Part shown: one piece after another, positions 53,148 to 62,544 of the stretch | Position numbering within the stretch: position 1 is the first letter of the stretch | How the letters are laid out: the number at the start of each line of letters is the position of its first letter | From: Streptococcus equinus | GTDB taxonomy: Bacteria > Bacillota > Bacilli > Lactobacillales > Streptococcaceae | Assembly: GCF_900101445.1 (NCBI RefSeq) | Contig: NZ_FNKE01000001.1 | Span: 1 to 64,000, forward strand | DNA: 64,000 bases | Direction of reading: 5' to 3' | Notes under the pieces: generated by a model | Database searches by the model: none | Seen by the model: the letters and a program-made list of their open reading frames with translations, nothing else | What the model was told of the DNA's origin: nothing | Program-made: the position numbers and the translations under genes

Positions 53148-53405
53148 ATGATTTTTGTATTAATTGTACTATTAAAAACCATTCAATTTTACTCTTATCT
53201 GCTAATTGCGTATGCGCTCCTATCTTGGTTTCCTGGTGCGTATAACACTGGATTTGGTCGTTTACTGGTTCAAATTGTTGAACCAGTAATTAAAACTTTT
53301 CAACGTTTAAATCTTCAATTTATGGGATTGGACTTTACGATTTGGGCCGCGGTTATTGCCTTAAATCTCTTGAGTCGCTTTCTTATTATGTTATTGGTTC
53401 GATGA
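53148..53405 (+). CDS. YggT family membrane protein
   Basis: The 85-aa protein has two membrane helices (LLKTIQFYSYLLIAYALLSW; TIWAAVIALNLLSRFLIML) with the YggT motif YALLSWFPGAYNTGFGRLL. Members sit in division clusters of many bacteria; the exact role is unknown. It starts 3 bases after sepF and overlaps ylmH by 4 bases (ATGA). Confidence 0.92.
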   Translation: MIFVLIVLLKTIQFYSYLLIAYALLSWFPGAYNTGFGRLLVQIVEPVIKTFQRLNLQFMGLDFTIWAAVIALNLLSRFLIMLLVR

Positions 53406-54187
53406 AAAAAGAAATTTACCAACATTTTCGACCTGAAGAGTATGACTTCATTGAAAAAATGGATGACATCGCTCAGAGGGTCGAAGAGACATACGCTTAT
53501 TCATTAACAGATTTTCTAAATCCTCGCCAAGTTGATATTGCTAAAAGTATTCTTGGAAATCGAGGCTTGCGTTACTTTGTTTCGAGTGATTATTATCCTG
53601 CAGAGTACGCACGTATACTAGTTGCACCTGATTACTATGAGCTAAATTTGGAAGATTTCGAGTTAGCACTGCTAGAAGTGAACTATAATTCGAAATTTAA
53701 TCAATTGACTCACGCTCAAATAATGGGAACTTTACTTCACAAGCTTGGAGTTAAGCGAACGATTATTGGAGATATTTTAGTTGAACAAGGCTACGCACAG
53801 TTATTAGTTACGGAAAATATGGTTGATTATTTTCGAGCTAATGTTACAAAGATTGCAAAAGCAAGCGTAAGCCTAAAAGAGATTTCACTTGATCAGTTGA
53901 TTAAGGGAGAAAAGGAATCTCATCAGCTTGATATCATGGTTTCAAGTATGCGTTTGGATAAAGTTCTAGCAACAGTTTTGAAGCTTTCACGAAGTCAAGC
54001 TATTCAGTTGATCAGTGCTGAAAAGGTAAAGCTTAATTATCAGACGCTTGATAGACCTTCAGAAATGCTTCAAGTTGGAGATTTGATTAGTGTTAGAGGA
54101 TTTGGTCGTTTTTCTATCTTAAGTGAGAATGGACTTACGAAGAATGGAAAATACAAATTGACCGTAGATAAGATGATACATAAATAA
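53402..54187 (+). CDS. YlmH family S4-domain RNA-binding protein
   Basis: The 261-aa protein has an N-terminal ribosome-association region (residues 1-170; DPRQVDIAKSILGNRGLRYFVSSDYYPAE type) and a C-terminal S4 domain (residues 185-255; SSMRLDKVLATVLKLSRSQAIQLI). YlmH homologues act on stalled 50S subunits in Gram-positives. The start is the ATG at 53402, overlapping the yggT stop; a longer reading from 53342 runs inside yggT and is rejected. divIVA follows after 10 bases. Confidence 0.93.
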   Translation: MKKEIYQHFRPEEYDFIEKMDDIAQRVEETYAYSLTDFLNPRQVDIAKSILGNRGLRYFVSSDYYPAEYARILVAPDYYELNLEDFELALLEVNYNSKFNQLTHAQIMGTLLHKLGVKRTIIGDILVEQGYAQLLVTENMVDYFRANVTKIAKASVSLKEISLDQLIKGEKESHQLDIMVSSMRLDKVLATVLKLSRSQAIQLISAEKVKLNYQTLDRPSEMLQVGDLISVRGFGRFSILSENGLTKNGKYKLTVDKMIHK

Positions 54188-54197
54188 GGAGAAATCA

Positions 54198-54956
54198 ATG
54201 GCACTTACAGCACTTGATATTAAAGATAAAACATTTAAATTAAAATTTCGTGGATACGACGAAGAAGAAGTTAATGAATTTCTTGATATTGTTGTCGATG
54301 ACTACGAAGACTTGGTTCGTCGCAATCATGAACAAGAAAACAGAATCAAAGATTTGGAAGACAAACTTGCTTACTTTGATGAAATGAAAGAATCTTTGAG
54401 CCAATCTGTTATTCTTGCTCAAGAAACTGCTGAAAAAGTTAAAACATCAGCTAATGATGAAGCTGCTAACCTTGTTAGCAAAGCTAACTACGATGCACAA
54501 CATTTGATTGACGAAGCAAAATCTAAAGCAAACCAAATCTTGCGTGATGCAACAGATGAAGCTAAACGTGTTGCAGTTGAAACAGAAGACTTGAAACGTC
54601 AAACTCGTGTCTTCCACCAACGTTTGGTTGCTGCTATCGAAGGTCAACTTGGTTTGACAAATTCACCAGAATGGACAGAATTGTTGCAACCAACAGCTGT
54701 TTACCTTCAAAATTCAGATGCAGCTTTCCGTGAAGTTGTTGAAAAAGTTTTGGAAGAAGAAATGCCTGAAGCTGATGATGAATTGTCAATGGATGCTACA
54801 CGTCAATTCACTCCAGAAGAAATGGAAGAATTGCAACGTCGTGTAGAAGCAGGAAACAAACACCTTGAAGAAACACAAAAACTTCCTGTTATTGATGATG
54901 CTGATGACATCAATCTTAACGAAACACAAACATTTAAATTAAATATTGAAGAATAA
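54198..54956 (+). CDS. divIVA: Septum and pole protein DivIVA
   Basis: The 252-aa coiled-coil protein binds curved membrane and organises septal and peripheral growth. The conserved N-terminal domain is MALTALDIKDKTFKLKFRGYDEEEVNEFLD, with the membrane-insertion region at residues 15-20. Long heptad-rich coils follow to about residue 165, then an acidic tail. In streptococci it is a StkP kinase substrate; TRQFT and ETQKLP in the tail contain candidate Thr. aaggaga precedes the ATG. Confidence 0.97.
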   Translation: MALTALDIKDKTFKLKFRGYDEEEVNEFLDIVVDDYEDLVRRNHEQENRIKDLEDKLAYFDEMKESLSQSVILAQETAEKVKTSANDEAANLVSKANYDAQHLIDEAKSKANQILRDATDEAKRVAVETEDLKRQTRVFHQRLVAAIEGQLGLTNSPEWTELLQPTAVYLQNSDAAFREVVEKVLEEEMPEADDELSMDATRQFTPEEMEELQRRVEAGNKHLEETQKLPVIDDADDINLNETQTFKLNIEE

Positions 54957-54974
54957 GAAAAACGCGATTGATAT

Positions 54975-55205
54975 GCTATATTAACAGCGAGTGGACGATG
55001 GTGCGAGGTCTGCAATCACTGGGATATCAGTTATCCTTTTCTAAGATTTTATCTGAATAAAGTAAGATAAAAGGGATAAACTCACCTTACGGGTTAAAGA
55101 GGGAAATTTAGATTTCTACCCTATTTTTAGTGTAGCTAAATTTCTAAACTAAGGTGGTACCACGAGCTTTCGTCCTTATTGAGACGAGAGCTCGTTTTGT
55201 TTTAC
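54975..55205 (+). ncRNA. T-box leader, isoleucine type
   Basis: The T-box core aaggtggtaccacgagct lies at 55151-55168. The terminator acgagct...cgtc/gacg...agctcgt with a T-rich tail is at 55162-55205. A possible Ile specifier ATC is in gggatATCagtt near 55025. A second helix gaaatttag/ctaaatttc precedes the core. It regulates ileS by tRNA-Ile charging. Confidence 0.92.
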
Positions 55206-55279
55206 CACTTCAAAAAGTCATTTTTCTGTCAATGAGTCAATCATGGGCAGTTGAATATTATTTATTATAAGGAGTAGTC

Positions 55280-58078
55280 ATGAAATTAAAAGAAACGCTT
55301 AATCTTGGAAAAACTGCTTTTCCAATGCGTGCTGGACTCCCAAACAAAGAGCCTAAATGGCAAAAAGAATGGGAAGAAGCAGACATCTATGCTAAACGTC
55401 AACAATTAAACGAAGGCAAACCTTCATTCAACCTCCACGATGGACCTCCATATGCCAATGGTAATATCCACGTTGGTCACGCCATGAACAAAATTTCTAA
55501 AGACATTATTGTGCGTTCAAAATCAATGTCTGGTTTCCGTGCTCCTTATGTTCCTGGTTGGGATACACATGGACTTCCAATTGAACAAGTATTGGCTAAA
55601 AAAGGTGTAAAACGTAAAGAAATTCCTTTGACTGAATACCTTGAAATGTGTCGTGAATACGCTCTTAGCCAAGTAGACAAACAACGTGAAGACTTCAAAC
55701 GTCTTGGTGTGTCTGCTGATTGGGAAAATCCATATGTAACACTTATCCCTGCATACGAAGCTGCACAAATTCGTGTCTTTGGTGCAATGGCTGATAAAGG
55801 TTATATCTACCGTGGTGCAAAACCAGTTTACTGGTCATGGTCATCAGAATCAGCTCTTGCCGAAGCTGAAATTGAATATCACGATATTGACTCAACATCA
55901 CTTTACTATGCTAACAAAGTTAAAGATGGTAAAGGTGTGCTTGATACTGATACTTATATCGTTGTTTGGACAACAACTCCATTTACAGTAACTGCTTCAC
56001 GTGGTTTGACTGTTGGTCCTGATATGGATTATGTTGTTGTTAAACCTGCTAACGATGATCGTAAATTTGTTGTTGCGGAAGCTCTTCTTGATAGCCTTGC
56101 TGAAAAATTCGGTTGGGAATCATTTGAAGTTCTTGCAAAACACAAAGGTACTGAACTTGAATACATCGTTACTGAACACCCATGGGATACAGAAGTAGAC
56201 GAACTTGTTATCTTGGGTGACCACGTTACACTTGATTCTGGTACTGGTGTTGTCCACACTGCCCCAGGTTTTGGTGAAGATGACTACAATGTAGGTATCA
56301 AATACAACCTTGAAGTTGCTGTTACAGTTGACGAACGCGGTATCATGATGGAAAATGCTGGCCCTGAATTCCAAGGTCAATTCTATGATAAAGTTGTTCC
56401 AACAGTAAAAGAAAAACTTGGTGATCTTTTACTTGCTAGCGAAGTTATCACTCACTCATACCCATTTGACTGGCGTACTAAAAAACCAATCATCTGGCGT
56501 GCTGTTCCACAATGGTTCGCATCTGTTTCTAAATTCCGTCAAGACATCCTTGATGAAATTGATCGCACAACATTCTATCCAGAATGGGGTCGCACTCGTC
56601 TTTACAACATGATTCGTGACCGTGGTGACTGGGTAATCTCACGTCAACGTGCATGGGGTGTTCCACTTCCAATCTTCTATGCTGAAGATGGTACAGCTAT
56701 CATGACTAAAGAAGTGACTGATCACGTGGCTGACTTGTTCGAAGAATTCGGTTCAATCGTATGGTGGGAACGTGATGCCAAAGACCTTCTTCCTGAAGGA
56801 TTCACTCACCCAGGTTCACCAAATGGTGAATTCACTAAAGAAACTGATATCATGGACGTATGGTTCGATTCAGGTTCTTCATGGAATGGTGTTATGAATG
56901 CTCGTGAAGGTTTGGAATATCCAGCTGATCTTTACCTTGAAGGTTCTGACCAATACCGTGGTTGGTTCAACTCATCATTGATCACTTCAGTTGCTGTTAA
57001 CGGACATGCACCTTACAAAGCTGTGCTTTCACAAGGTTTCGTTCTTGATGGTAAAGGTGAAAAAATGTCTAAATCTAAAGGTAACATCATTTCACCAAAC
57101 GACGTTGCAAAACAATACGGTGCTGAAATCCTTCGTTTGTGGGTTGCTTCAGTAGATACTGATGCTGACGTACGTGTTTCTATGGAAATCCTTGGTCAAG
57201 TTTCAGAAACTTACCGTAAAATCCGTAACACACTTCGTTTCTTGATTGCTAACACAACAGACTTCAATCCAAATAAAGATGCTGTAGCTTATGAAGACTT
57301 GCGTTCAGTTGATAAATACATGACTGTTAAATTCAACCAATTGGTAGCAACAATCCGTAAAGCTTATGAAGACTATGACTTCATGACAATTTACAAAGCT
57401 GTTGTTAACTTTATCACAGTTGATTTGTCAGCATTCTACCTTGATTTTGCCAAAGACGTTGTTTACATCGAAGCAGCAGACAATATTGCTCGCCGTCAAA
57501 TGCAAACAGTCTTCTACGATATCTTGGTTAAAATCACTAAATTATTGACTCCAATTCTTCCACACACAGCTGAAGAAATCTGGTCATACCTTGAATTCGA
57601 ACCAGAAGAATTCGTTCAATTATCAGAATTACCAGATGCTGAAGTCTTCGAAGGTCAAGAAAATATTCTTGAAGAATGGGATGCCTTCATGACACTTCGT
57701 AACCAAGCTCAAAAAGCTTTGGAAGAAGCTCGTAACGCTAAAGTTATTGGTAAATCATTAGAAGCTCACTTGACAATTTACGCTGGTGAAGAAGTGAAAA
57801 CTCTTCTTGCTGCCCTTGATAGTGACATTGCTCAATTGTTGATCGTATCACAATTGACTGTTACTGACGAAGCTGCTCCAGCAGATGCAGTTGCCTTTGA
57901 TGGTGTTGCCTTTACAGTAGCTCATGCTGAAGGTGAAGTTTGTGATCGTTGCCGTCGCGTAGACCCAACAGCTAAAGAACGTTCATACGGTGTTACAATT
58001 TGTGACCACTGTGCTGAAATCGTTGAAGCTAACTTCCCAGAAGCAGTTGCAGAAGGCTTTGAAGTTAAAGCAAAATAA
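55280..58078 (+). CDS. ileS: Isoleucyl-tRNA synthetase
   Basis: The 932-aa class I synthetase has HIGH-type motif [16 protein letters not shown] (near residues 57-72), the editing domain [19 protein letters not shown] motif [10 protein letters not shown] (near 597) and a C-terminal zinc site [13 protein letters not shown] ... ICDHC. The zinc-bearing C-terminus identifies the bacterial type I (mupirocin-sensitive) form. It lies behind the isoleucine T-box; aaggag is at the start. Confidence 0.98.
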   Translation: MKLKETLNLGKTAFPMRAGLPNKEPKWQKEWEEADIYAKRQQLNEGKPSFNLHDGPPYANGNIHVGHAMNKISKDIIVRSKSMSGFRAPYVPGWDTHGLPIEQVLAKKGVKRKEIPLTEYLEMCREYALSQVDKQREDFKRLGVSADWENPYVTLIPAYEAAQIRVFGAMADKGYIYRGAKPVYWSWSSESALAEAEIEYHDIDSTSLYYANKVKDGKGVLDTDTYIVVWTTTPFTVTASRGLTVGPDMDYVVVKPANDDRKFVVAEALLDSLAEKFGWESFEVLAKHKGTELEYIVTEHPWDTEVDELVILGDHVTLDSGTGVVHTAPGFGEDDYNVGIKYNLEVAVTVDERGIMMENAGPEFQGQFYDKVVPTVKEKLGDLLLASEVITHSYPFDWRTKKPIIWRAVPQWFASVSKFRQDILDEIDRTTFYPEWGRTRLYNMIRDRGDWVISRQRAWGVPLPIFYAEDGTAIMTKEVTDHVADLFEEFGSIVWWERDAKDLLPEGFTHPGSPNGEFTKETDIMDVWFDSGSSWNGVMNAREGLEYPADLYLEGSDQYRGWFNSSLITSVAVNGHAPYKAVLSQGFVLDGKGEKMSKSKGNIISPNDVAKQYGAEILRLWVASVDTDADVRVSMEILGQVSETYRKIRNTLRFLIANTTDFNPNKDAVAYEDLRSVDKYMTVKFNQLVATIRKAYEDYDFMTIYKAVVNFITVDLSAFYLDFAKDVVYIEAADNIARRQMQTVFYDILVKITKLLTPILPHTAEEIWSYLEFEPEEFVQLSELPDAEVFEGQENILEEWDAFMTLRNQAQKALEEARNAKVIGKSLEAHLTIYAGEEVKTLLAALDSDIAQLLIVSQLTVTDEAAPADAVAFDGVAFTVAHAEGEVCDRCRRVDPTAKERSYGVTICDHCAEIVEANFPEAVAEGFEVKAK

Positions 58079-58098
58079 TGCGATAACCTATAATAACT

Positions 58099-58128
58099 AA
58101 AAACGAACTCATTTGAGTTCGTTTTTTT
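58099..58128 (+). terminator. Terminator after ileS
   Basis: The stem aaaacgaactca/tgagttcgtttt with a tt loop is followed by a T-run. Confidence 0.93.
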
Positions 58129-58144
58129 GTATGTAAACTAAAAA

Positions 58145-58167
58145 AATCAGGTTTTTAAAACCTGATT
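58145..58167 (-). terminator. Terminator of the DUF1827 gene
   Basis: aatcaggtttt/aaaacctgatt, with T residues following on the minus strand. It overlaps the stop codon. Confidence 0.85.
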
Positions 58168-58468
58168 AGTGAACTGTTGGGAAGGAAATTTCAATTAGAT
58201 TCGCTGTATGCAAGGTTTTCAACTGATCTAATTGAACGGTAGATTTGTCAATTTTGCGTTTGAGGAAGAATTCCCGAATGGCTTCGATTTCACTTTCTTT
58301 GATAGCACGATACTTGTTTGAAATCAACAGTTCGTAATGACTTGGTGCTTTAGTGAAAACAACATCGGTATTTCCTGCAGAGTAAGTCTCAACGAGTTTA
58401 GCGTCCGTGTTTCGAAGCTGGTTACGAACTAGCTCGGAATGACTACTTGTTGTGTTGATTAACCTCAT
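58166..58468 (-). CDS. DUF1827 family protein
   Basis: The 100-aa soluble protein (MRLINTTSSHSELVRNQLRNT...) matches the DUF1827 family of streptococci and lactococci as I recall it. No known catalytic motif is present and the function is unknown. aggagg lies 6 bases before the ATG. It is the third gene of a minus-strand run with Nudix and clpE, each having its own terminator or gap. Confidence 0.82.
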   Translation of the reverse strand: MRLINTTSSHSELVRNQLRNTDAKLVETYSAGNTDVVFTKAPSHYELLISNKYRAIKESEIEAIREFFLKRKIDKSTVQLDQLKTLHTANLIEISFPTVH

Positions 58469-58539
58469 AAATTTCCTCCTATGAACTTTCTACCATTATT
58501 ATAACACTATTTTAGGTGAAAAACTTAGATTATGAGATT

Positions 58540-58986
58540 TTAATGATGATTTTTTTTCCAAGCATCAACACCCCATTTATGGCTGCCACGTTTTAATTTT
58601 ACAATAGCTTCATCGACTGGGAACCAAGCAAGGTGATTGAAATCTTCAAGCGGTGCCCCAATTTTTTCATAATGTGTGACTTCATAGAGGTAAGCTGGGT
58701 TATAAAAATAAGTATCACGATGACGTGAATAGAAGTACTCGTCAGCTTGTCCGTAATAATAACCAAGTTCAGCTGAGAAGCCGAGTTCTTCAATAAGTTC
58801 GCGTTTTAAGGCTGAAAAATGATCTTCGCCCGCTTCGATTTCTCCGCCTGGAAGGAACCAAGAGCCGTTAGGGGCTTGAACTAAAATGATTTGGTCTTTA
58901 GTTGCATTTGGAATGATGGCATACACTCCATAGCGTGCCTTGTATTCAACATTATCAAGTTTTTCACCAAAAGTTGGATTTGACAT
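58540..58986 (-). CDS. Nudix hydrolase
   Basis: The 148-aa protein has an intact Nudix box, GGEIEAGEDHFSALKRELIEELGF (pattern Gx5Ex7REUxEExGU), at about residues 47-70. These hydrolases cleave nucleoside diphosphates linked to another group; MutT-like house-cleaning is one possibility and the substrate is unknown. The tail KRGSHKWGVDAW is unusual but not diagnostic. It has a taggaga site. Confidence 0.92.
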   Translation of the reverse strand: MSNPTFGEKLDNVEYKARYGVYAIIPNATKDQIILVQAPNGSWFLPGGEIEAGEDHFSALKRELIEELGFSAELGYYYGQADEYFYSRHRDTYFYNPAYLYEVTHYEKIGAPLEDFNHLAWFPVDEAIVKLKRGSHKWGVDAWKKNHH

Positions 58987-59145
58987 AATATTCTCCTATA
59001 AAACAAGTGTCCGAATGAGTGGAGATGGAATGATTAATCTCTAAAGTAGATTTGTAAGAGTGGCTATTGTTGTTATTATACTAAAAAAAGTTGTCTTTTG
59101 CTAGAAAATTGTCGGAATATTTTGATTTTGATAATTGGTTGATAT

Positions 59146-59181
59146 AAAAAAGCCTAGAAAATCTGATTTTCTAGGCTAAAT
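59146..59181 (-). terminator. Terminator of clpE
   Basis: agcctagaaaat/attttctaggct with T residues following on the minus strand, just after the clpE stop. Confidence 0.9.
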
Positions 59182-59184
59182 TTA

Positions 59185-61470
59185 TTATTCTGCTGAGACA
59201 GTTTCTTCTTTTTCAACTTTTTTAGCTGATTTAATGACAATTTTACCGTTACTTGTCATCACTGCCTTCAAATCTTTTTCAGTTGGGTGTTCAAGGTAGA
59301 AGTCGGTAATAGCATCTTCGATATAATCTTGGATAGTACGACGTAATGGACGAGCTCCCATCTTAGGATCGTAACCAAGGTCGACAAGTTTTTCTTTAAC
59401 TTTATCAGTTACTTCAAGATGAATATCGTTAGTTGCTAAACGGTTATTGACATCGTCAAGCATAAGGTTAACGATATGAAGGAGGTTATCTTTGCTTAAT
59501 GCCTTAAATTCAATAATACCATCAAAACGGTTCATGAATTCAGGACTGAAGAAGTCACCAAGTTGTCCAAGAACAGAATTAGTACGTCCTTCGCGTGCAG
59601 CACCGAAACCAACTGAAGCTTCTGTTTTACCAGTACCAGCATTAGATGTCATGATGATAATAGTATCTTTAAAGCTTACGGTACGTCCTTGACCGTCAGT
59701 CAAGCGACCATCATCAAGAACTTGCAAGAACATGTGCATGACATCAGGGTGTGCTTTTTCAACTTCATCAAGCAAGATGAGTGAGTATGGATTTCGACGA
59801 ACTTTTTCAGTCAATTGACCAGCTTCTTCGTAACCAACATATCCCGGAGGGGCTCCGACGAGTTTAGCGACGGCGTGTTTTTCCATGTATTCAGACATGT
59901 CAAAACGAATCATGCTGTCAGCTGAACCAAAGAGTTCGATAGCTAGTTGTTTTGAAAGTTCTGTTTTACCGACACCAGTAGGACCGACAAAGAGGAATGA
60001 ACCAATTGGACGGTTTGGTGTACCAAGACCAACACGGTTACGACGGATGGCTTTTGCAATCTTATCAACGGCTTCGTCTTGACCAATAACGTGTTCTTTC
60101 AAGTCATCAGCAAGGTGAATTAATTGTGATTGTTCTTTTTCTTTCAAGTCACCAACAGGGATGTTTGTTTTTTCTTCAACGATTGCTTCGATAGTTTTCT
60201 CAGTAATCACTGGAATATCATCTTCGTTGATGGTTTGTTTTTGCATTTCCTTGTATTTAGCGATTTGATCACGGAAATATGCTGCGCGTTCGTAATCTTC
60301 TTCACGAGTGGCTTGAGTTTTTAGGTTTTCGGCTTGAACTAAACGTTTGTCAATTTCTTTTGGATCAACAAAGTTGAGTGTCAAGTTCATCTTAGAACCC
60401 GCTTCATCGAGAAGGTCAATAGCTTTATCTGGAAGGAAACGGTCTTGAATGTAGCGATTTGAAAGGGTAGCAGCAGCTTCGATAGCATCATCACTGTATT
60501 TAACATGGTGATAATCTTCGTATTTCTTTTGAATACCACGAAGAATAGTGATAGTTTCTTCGACGCTTGGTTCGTCAACTTTTACAGGTTGCATACGACG
60601 TTCAAGCGCAGCATCTTTTTCGATGATACGGTATTCATTGAGAGTAGTTGCACCAACCAATTGTAGCTCACCACGAGCAAGAGCTGGTTTCAAGATGTTA
60701 CCAGCATCCATGTTACCGTCACCAGCATTACCGGCACCGACAATTTCGTGGATTTCATCGATGAAGAGGATAACATCTTTACGTTCACGGATTTCTTCCA
60801 TGAGCTTTTGCATACGTTCTTCAAATTGACCACGAATACCAGTTCCTTGAACAAGGCTTACCACATCTAGGCGGATAACTTGTTTATTTTGGAGTTTTTG
60901 TGGAACGTTTCCGTCGACAATTTTTTGGGCTAAGCCTTCAACAACGGCTGTTTTACCAACACCAGGTTCCCCGATAAGAACAGGATTATTTTTTGTACGG
61001 CGGTTAAGGATTTCGATAACACGAACAATTTCAGCATCACGTCCGATAACAGGGTCGATATCACCACGGCGTGCGATATCAGTAACGTTGATACCAAATT
61101 CTTCTAGCAAGCCTTTAGGCTCTTGTTGTGCTGGTCCGTTTGGGCGGAAATTGTTGTTGCCATTGCCACCACGTCCGTTATTATTGCCTCCACCAGATTG
61201 AGTTGGAGGAGTATTTTGGAATCCTTGGCTACCAAATGCTGGGAATCCGCTGAGATTACTAAAGAAATCGTCGAAAGGATTCGATGATTGGTTTGTTTGG
61301 TTAGAAGATGATTGAGGATTACCTCCTAATCCTCCTAAAATAGCGTTATTTGGGTCAGTTTTCATAATTTGATAGCAATTTTGACACAAATCAATTTGCT
61401 TTTGCTGACCATTGACATTTGTATACAGGTGAATAGTAGATTCATTTAAATGACAATTTTGACAGAGCAT
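59185..61470 (-). CDS. clpE: ATP-dependent Clp protease ATP-binding subunit ClpE
   Basis: The 761-aa HSP100 ATPase works with ClpP and with protein disaggregation. The N-terminal zinc finger ([11 protein letters not shown] ... LCQNCYQIM) identifies ClpE. A Gly/Asn-rich linker leads to AAA-1 ([26 protein letters not shown]). A UVR-like coil ([21 protein letters not shown]) and AAA-2 ([25 protein letters not shown]) follow. The start is the ATG at 61470 behind aaaggaggg; an earlier in-frame start at 61518 is rejected. Both a CtsR box and a CIRCE lie upstream. Confidence 0.97.
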   Translation of the reverse strand: MLCQNCHLNESTIHLYTNVNGQQKQIDLCQNCYQIMKTDPNNAILGGLGGNPQSSSNQTNQSSNPFDDFFSNLSGFPAFGSQGFQNTPPTQSGGGNNNGRGGNGNNNFRPNGPAQQEPKGLLEEFGINVTDIARRGDIDPVIGRDAEIVRVIEILNRRTKNNPVLIGEPGVGKTAVVEGLAQKIVDGNVPQKLQNKQVIRLDVVSLVQGTGIRGQFEERMQKLMEEIRERKDVILFIDEIHEIVGAGNAGDGNMDAGNILKPALARGELQLVGATTLNEYRIIEKDAALERRMQPVKVDEPSVEETITILRGIQKKYEDYHHVKYSDDAIEAAATLSNRYIQDRFLPDKAIDLLDEAGSKMNLTLNFVDPKEIDKRLVQAENLKTQATREEDYERAAYFRDQIAKYKEMQKQTINEDDIPVITEKTIEAIVEEKTNIPVGDLKEKEQSQLIHLADDLKEHVIGQDEAVDKIAKAIRRNRVGLGTPNRPIGSFLFVGPTGVGKTELSKQLAIELFGSADSMIRFDMSEYMEKHAVAKLVGAPPGYVGYEEAGQLTEKVRRNPYSLILLDEVEKAHPDVMHMFLQVLDDGRLTDGQGRTVSFKDTIIIMTSNAGTGKTEASVGFGAAREGRTNSVLGQLGDFFSPEFMNRFDGIIEFKALSKDNLLHIVNLMLDDVNNRLATNDIHLEVTDKVKEKLVDLGYDPKMGARPLRRTIQDYIEDAITDFYLEHPTEKDLKAVMTSNGKIVIKSAKKVEKEETVSAE

Positions 61471-61512
61471 ATAAAATACCCTCCTTTCGTAATGTCTGAC
61501 TAAAGTAATAAA

Positions 61513-61529
61513 GGTCAAAGATAGTCAGA
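61513..61529 (-). promoter_or_regulatory. CtsR box at the clpE start site
   Basis: Read on the plus strand, GGTCAAA-gat-AGTCAGA is the CtsR heptamer repeat (RGTCAAA-N3-RGTCAAA) with one or two mismatches in the second half. It lies just downstream of the predicted clpE transcription start. Confidence 0.85.
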
Positions 61530-61541
61530 TTTCATACTTAC

Positions 61542-61569
61542 ATTATAGCACTAGCCACTAGGAAATCAA
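61542..61569 (-). promoter_or_regulatory. clpE promoter
   Basis: On the minus strand TTGATT (61564-61569), 16 bp, then TGC-TATAAT (hexamer 61542-61547), an extended -10. Confidence 0.75.
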
Positions 61570-61579
61570 GTAAAAAGCA

Positions 61580-62143
61580 TTAAAAAATTAGCACTCTTAT
61601 AAAAAGAGTGCTAATCCTTTTCAGGGTCAATTGGCTAGCAGCCATAGACCCCATAACAGCTCCAAAAATAAAACCAGAAAAAATGAGGATGCTTAAGAAG
61701 AGAGGATTGAACAAAATTTCAAAAGGATTTTCACCTTCTTGCCATTTGCTAAACATATTAAAAACAAGCATAAAAATGGTAAAAACAACTCCACTAAGCC
61801 AACCTTTTTTCTTAGCTTTTTGACGCTCTATCTCAAGTTTATCTCTTGGGACTTCAAAAGGTCCTTGCAAGTCTCTATTTGTCAGCATTGTCATCAACAC
61901 CATTGGCAGGATAAAAATAATGAAAAAAGCATTGCAGTAGAGAAAAAATTCAGCAGATTTTTTCCAGACAGTGCTCAAGAGAAAAGTGAGAGCTGTTGAA
62001 ATAAATTCGAAAAGGAAGAGCAAGATAAATAATTTATTTCCAATTCGGTTAACTTCTTGCTCACGGTATTCGTCCAATGCTCCATTAATACCATAAAATC
62101 GTTTGATGAATCGTGGCCATAGCGGCCCTTTACTTTTTTTCAT
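61580..62143 (-). CDS. DUF3278-like membrane protein
   Basis: The 187-aa protein has four hydrophobic segments (two near residues 33-90, two near 120-175). It matches DUF3278 proteins, which in Firmicutes usually follow a small XRE regulator, as here. The function is unknown. The start is the ATG at 62143 with ggaga; a longer frame from 62194 overlaps the regulator. The last codons (ISTLFIRVLIF) run through the CIRCE operator of clpE, an unusual coding/operator overlap. Confidence 0.75.
   Translation of the reverse strand: MKKSKGPLWPRFIKRFYGINGALDEYREQEVNRIGNKLFILLFLFEFISTALTFLLSTVWKKSAEFFLYCNAFFIIFILPMVLMTMLTNRDLQGPFEVPRDKLEIERQKAKKKGWLSGVVFTIFMLVFNMFSKWQEGENPFEILFNPLFLSILIFSGFIFGAVMGSMAASQLTLKRISTLFIRVLIF
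61588..61614. promoter_or_regulatory. CIRCE operator (HrcA site), perfect
   Basis: TTAGCACTC (61588-61596), nine bases, GAGTGCTAA (61606-61614): an exact match to the CIRCE consensus. It lies upstream of the clpE -35 (centre about -66) and inside the 3' end of the DUF3278 gene. On the minus strand it is followed by six T residues, so as RNA it would also form a terminator hairpin. Confidence 0.92.
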
Positions 62144-62172
62144 GACTAAATCTCCTAATTCCCAATTTCTTT

Positions 62173-62370
62173 TTAAAGATGGCGAGTCTCCCAAAATAGT
62201 GTATTTAGATCAGTTCCTAATGCCTCGGCTAACTTGATGCAAAGGTCAAGTGAAGGATTGTACTTGTTATTTTCAATTAAATTAACGGTTTGCCTTGCGA
62301 TTCCTATTTGCTTAGCAAGGGCTAGCTGAGAAATACCTAAATTAGTTCGAAATTCTTTAACTCGGTTCAT
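62173..62370 (-). CDS. XRE family transcriptional regulator
   Basis: This 65-aa single-domain Cro/CI-type HTH contains RTNLGISQLALAKQIGIARQTVNLIENNKYNPSLDLCIKLAEALG, with ILG-type ends (DLNTLFW). It pairs with the DUF3278 gene 29 bases downstream, a recurring two-gene module. The promoter is overlapped by inverted repeats, so autorepression is likely. Confidence 0.92.
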   Translation of the reverse strand: MNRVKEFRTNLGISQLALAKQIGIARQTVNLIENNKYNPSLDLCIKLAEALGTDLNTLFWETRHL

Positions 62371-62397
62371 TTTTCCATCCTAATCTTTCTTGCATTA

Positions 62398-62439
62398 AGT
62401 ATAGTACAATATATATGACATGTCAATTATAAGTGACAT
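62398..62439 (-). promoter_or_regulatory. Promoter and operator of the XRE/DUF3278 module
   Basis: On the minus strand TTGACA (62421-62426), 17 bp, TATACT (62398-62403). The palindrome TGACATGTCA (62416-62425) and a second TGACAT (62434-62439), inverted relative to ATGTCA (62420-62425), cover the -35. Confidence 0.75.
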
Positions 62440-62456
62440 GGTTTTCTGAATTAAAA

Positions 62457-62506
62457 TTTATTTTTATTCAAAATAGGCTTGACAAAGTGTATAATTATGC
62501 TAAAAT
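62457..62506 (+). promoter_or_regulatory. argF promoter with two ARG-box-like half-sites
   Basis: TTGACA (62479-62484), 16 bp, TAAAAT (62501-62506). tttatttttattca (62457-62470) and tgtataattatgct (62488-62501) each match the ArgR core TGNATWWWWATNCA except at one position. Their centres are 31 bp apart. One lies inside the spacer. Confidence 0.65.
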
Positions 62507-62544
62507 TAGGTATATTATTCAAGAAGAAAAGGATGGATTGGCCT

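Noticed and set aside
53342..53401. 20-codon extension of YlmH
   Set aside because: It lies inside yggT in another frame; the ATG overlapping the yggT stop is the standard coupled start.
62479..62544. Longer N-terminus of ornithine carbamoyltransferase
   Set aside because: The first in-frame start coincides with the -35 and the second lies just before the -10; the ATG at 62533 is too close to the aagga stretch. The family start fits [10 protein letters not shown].
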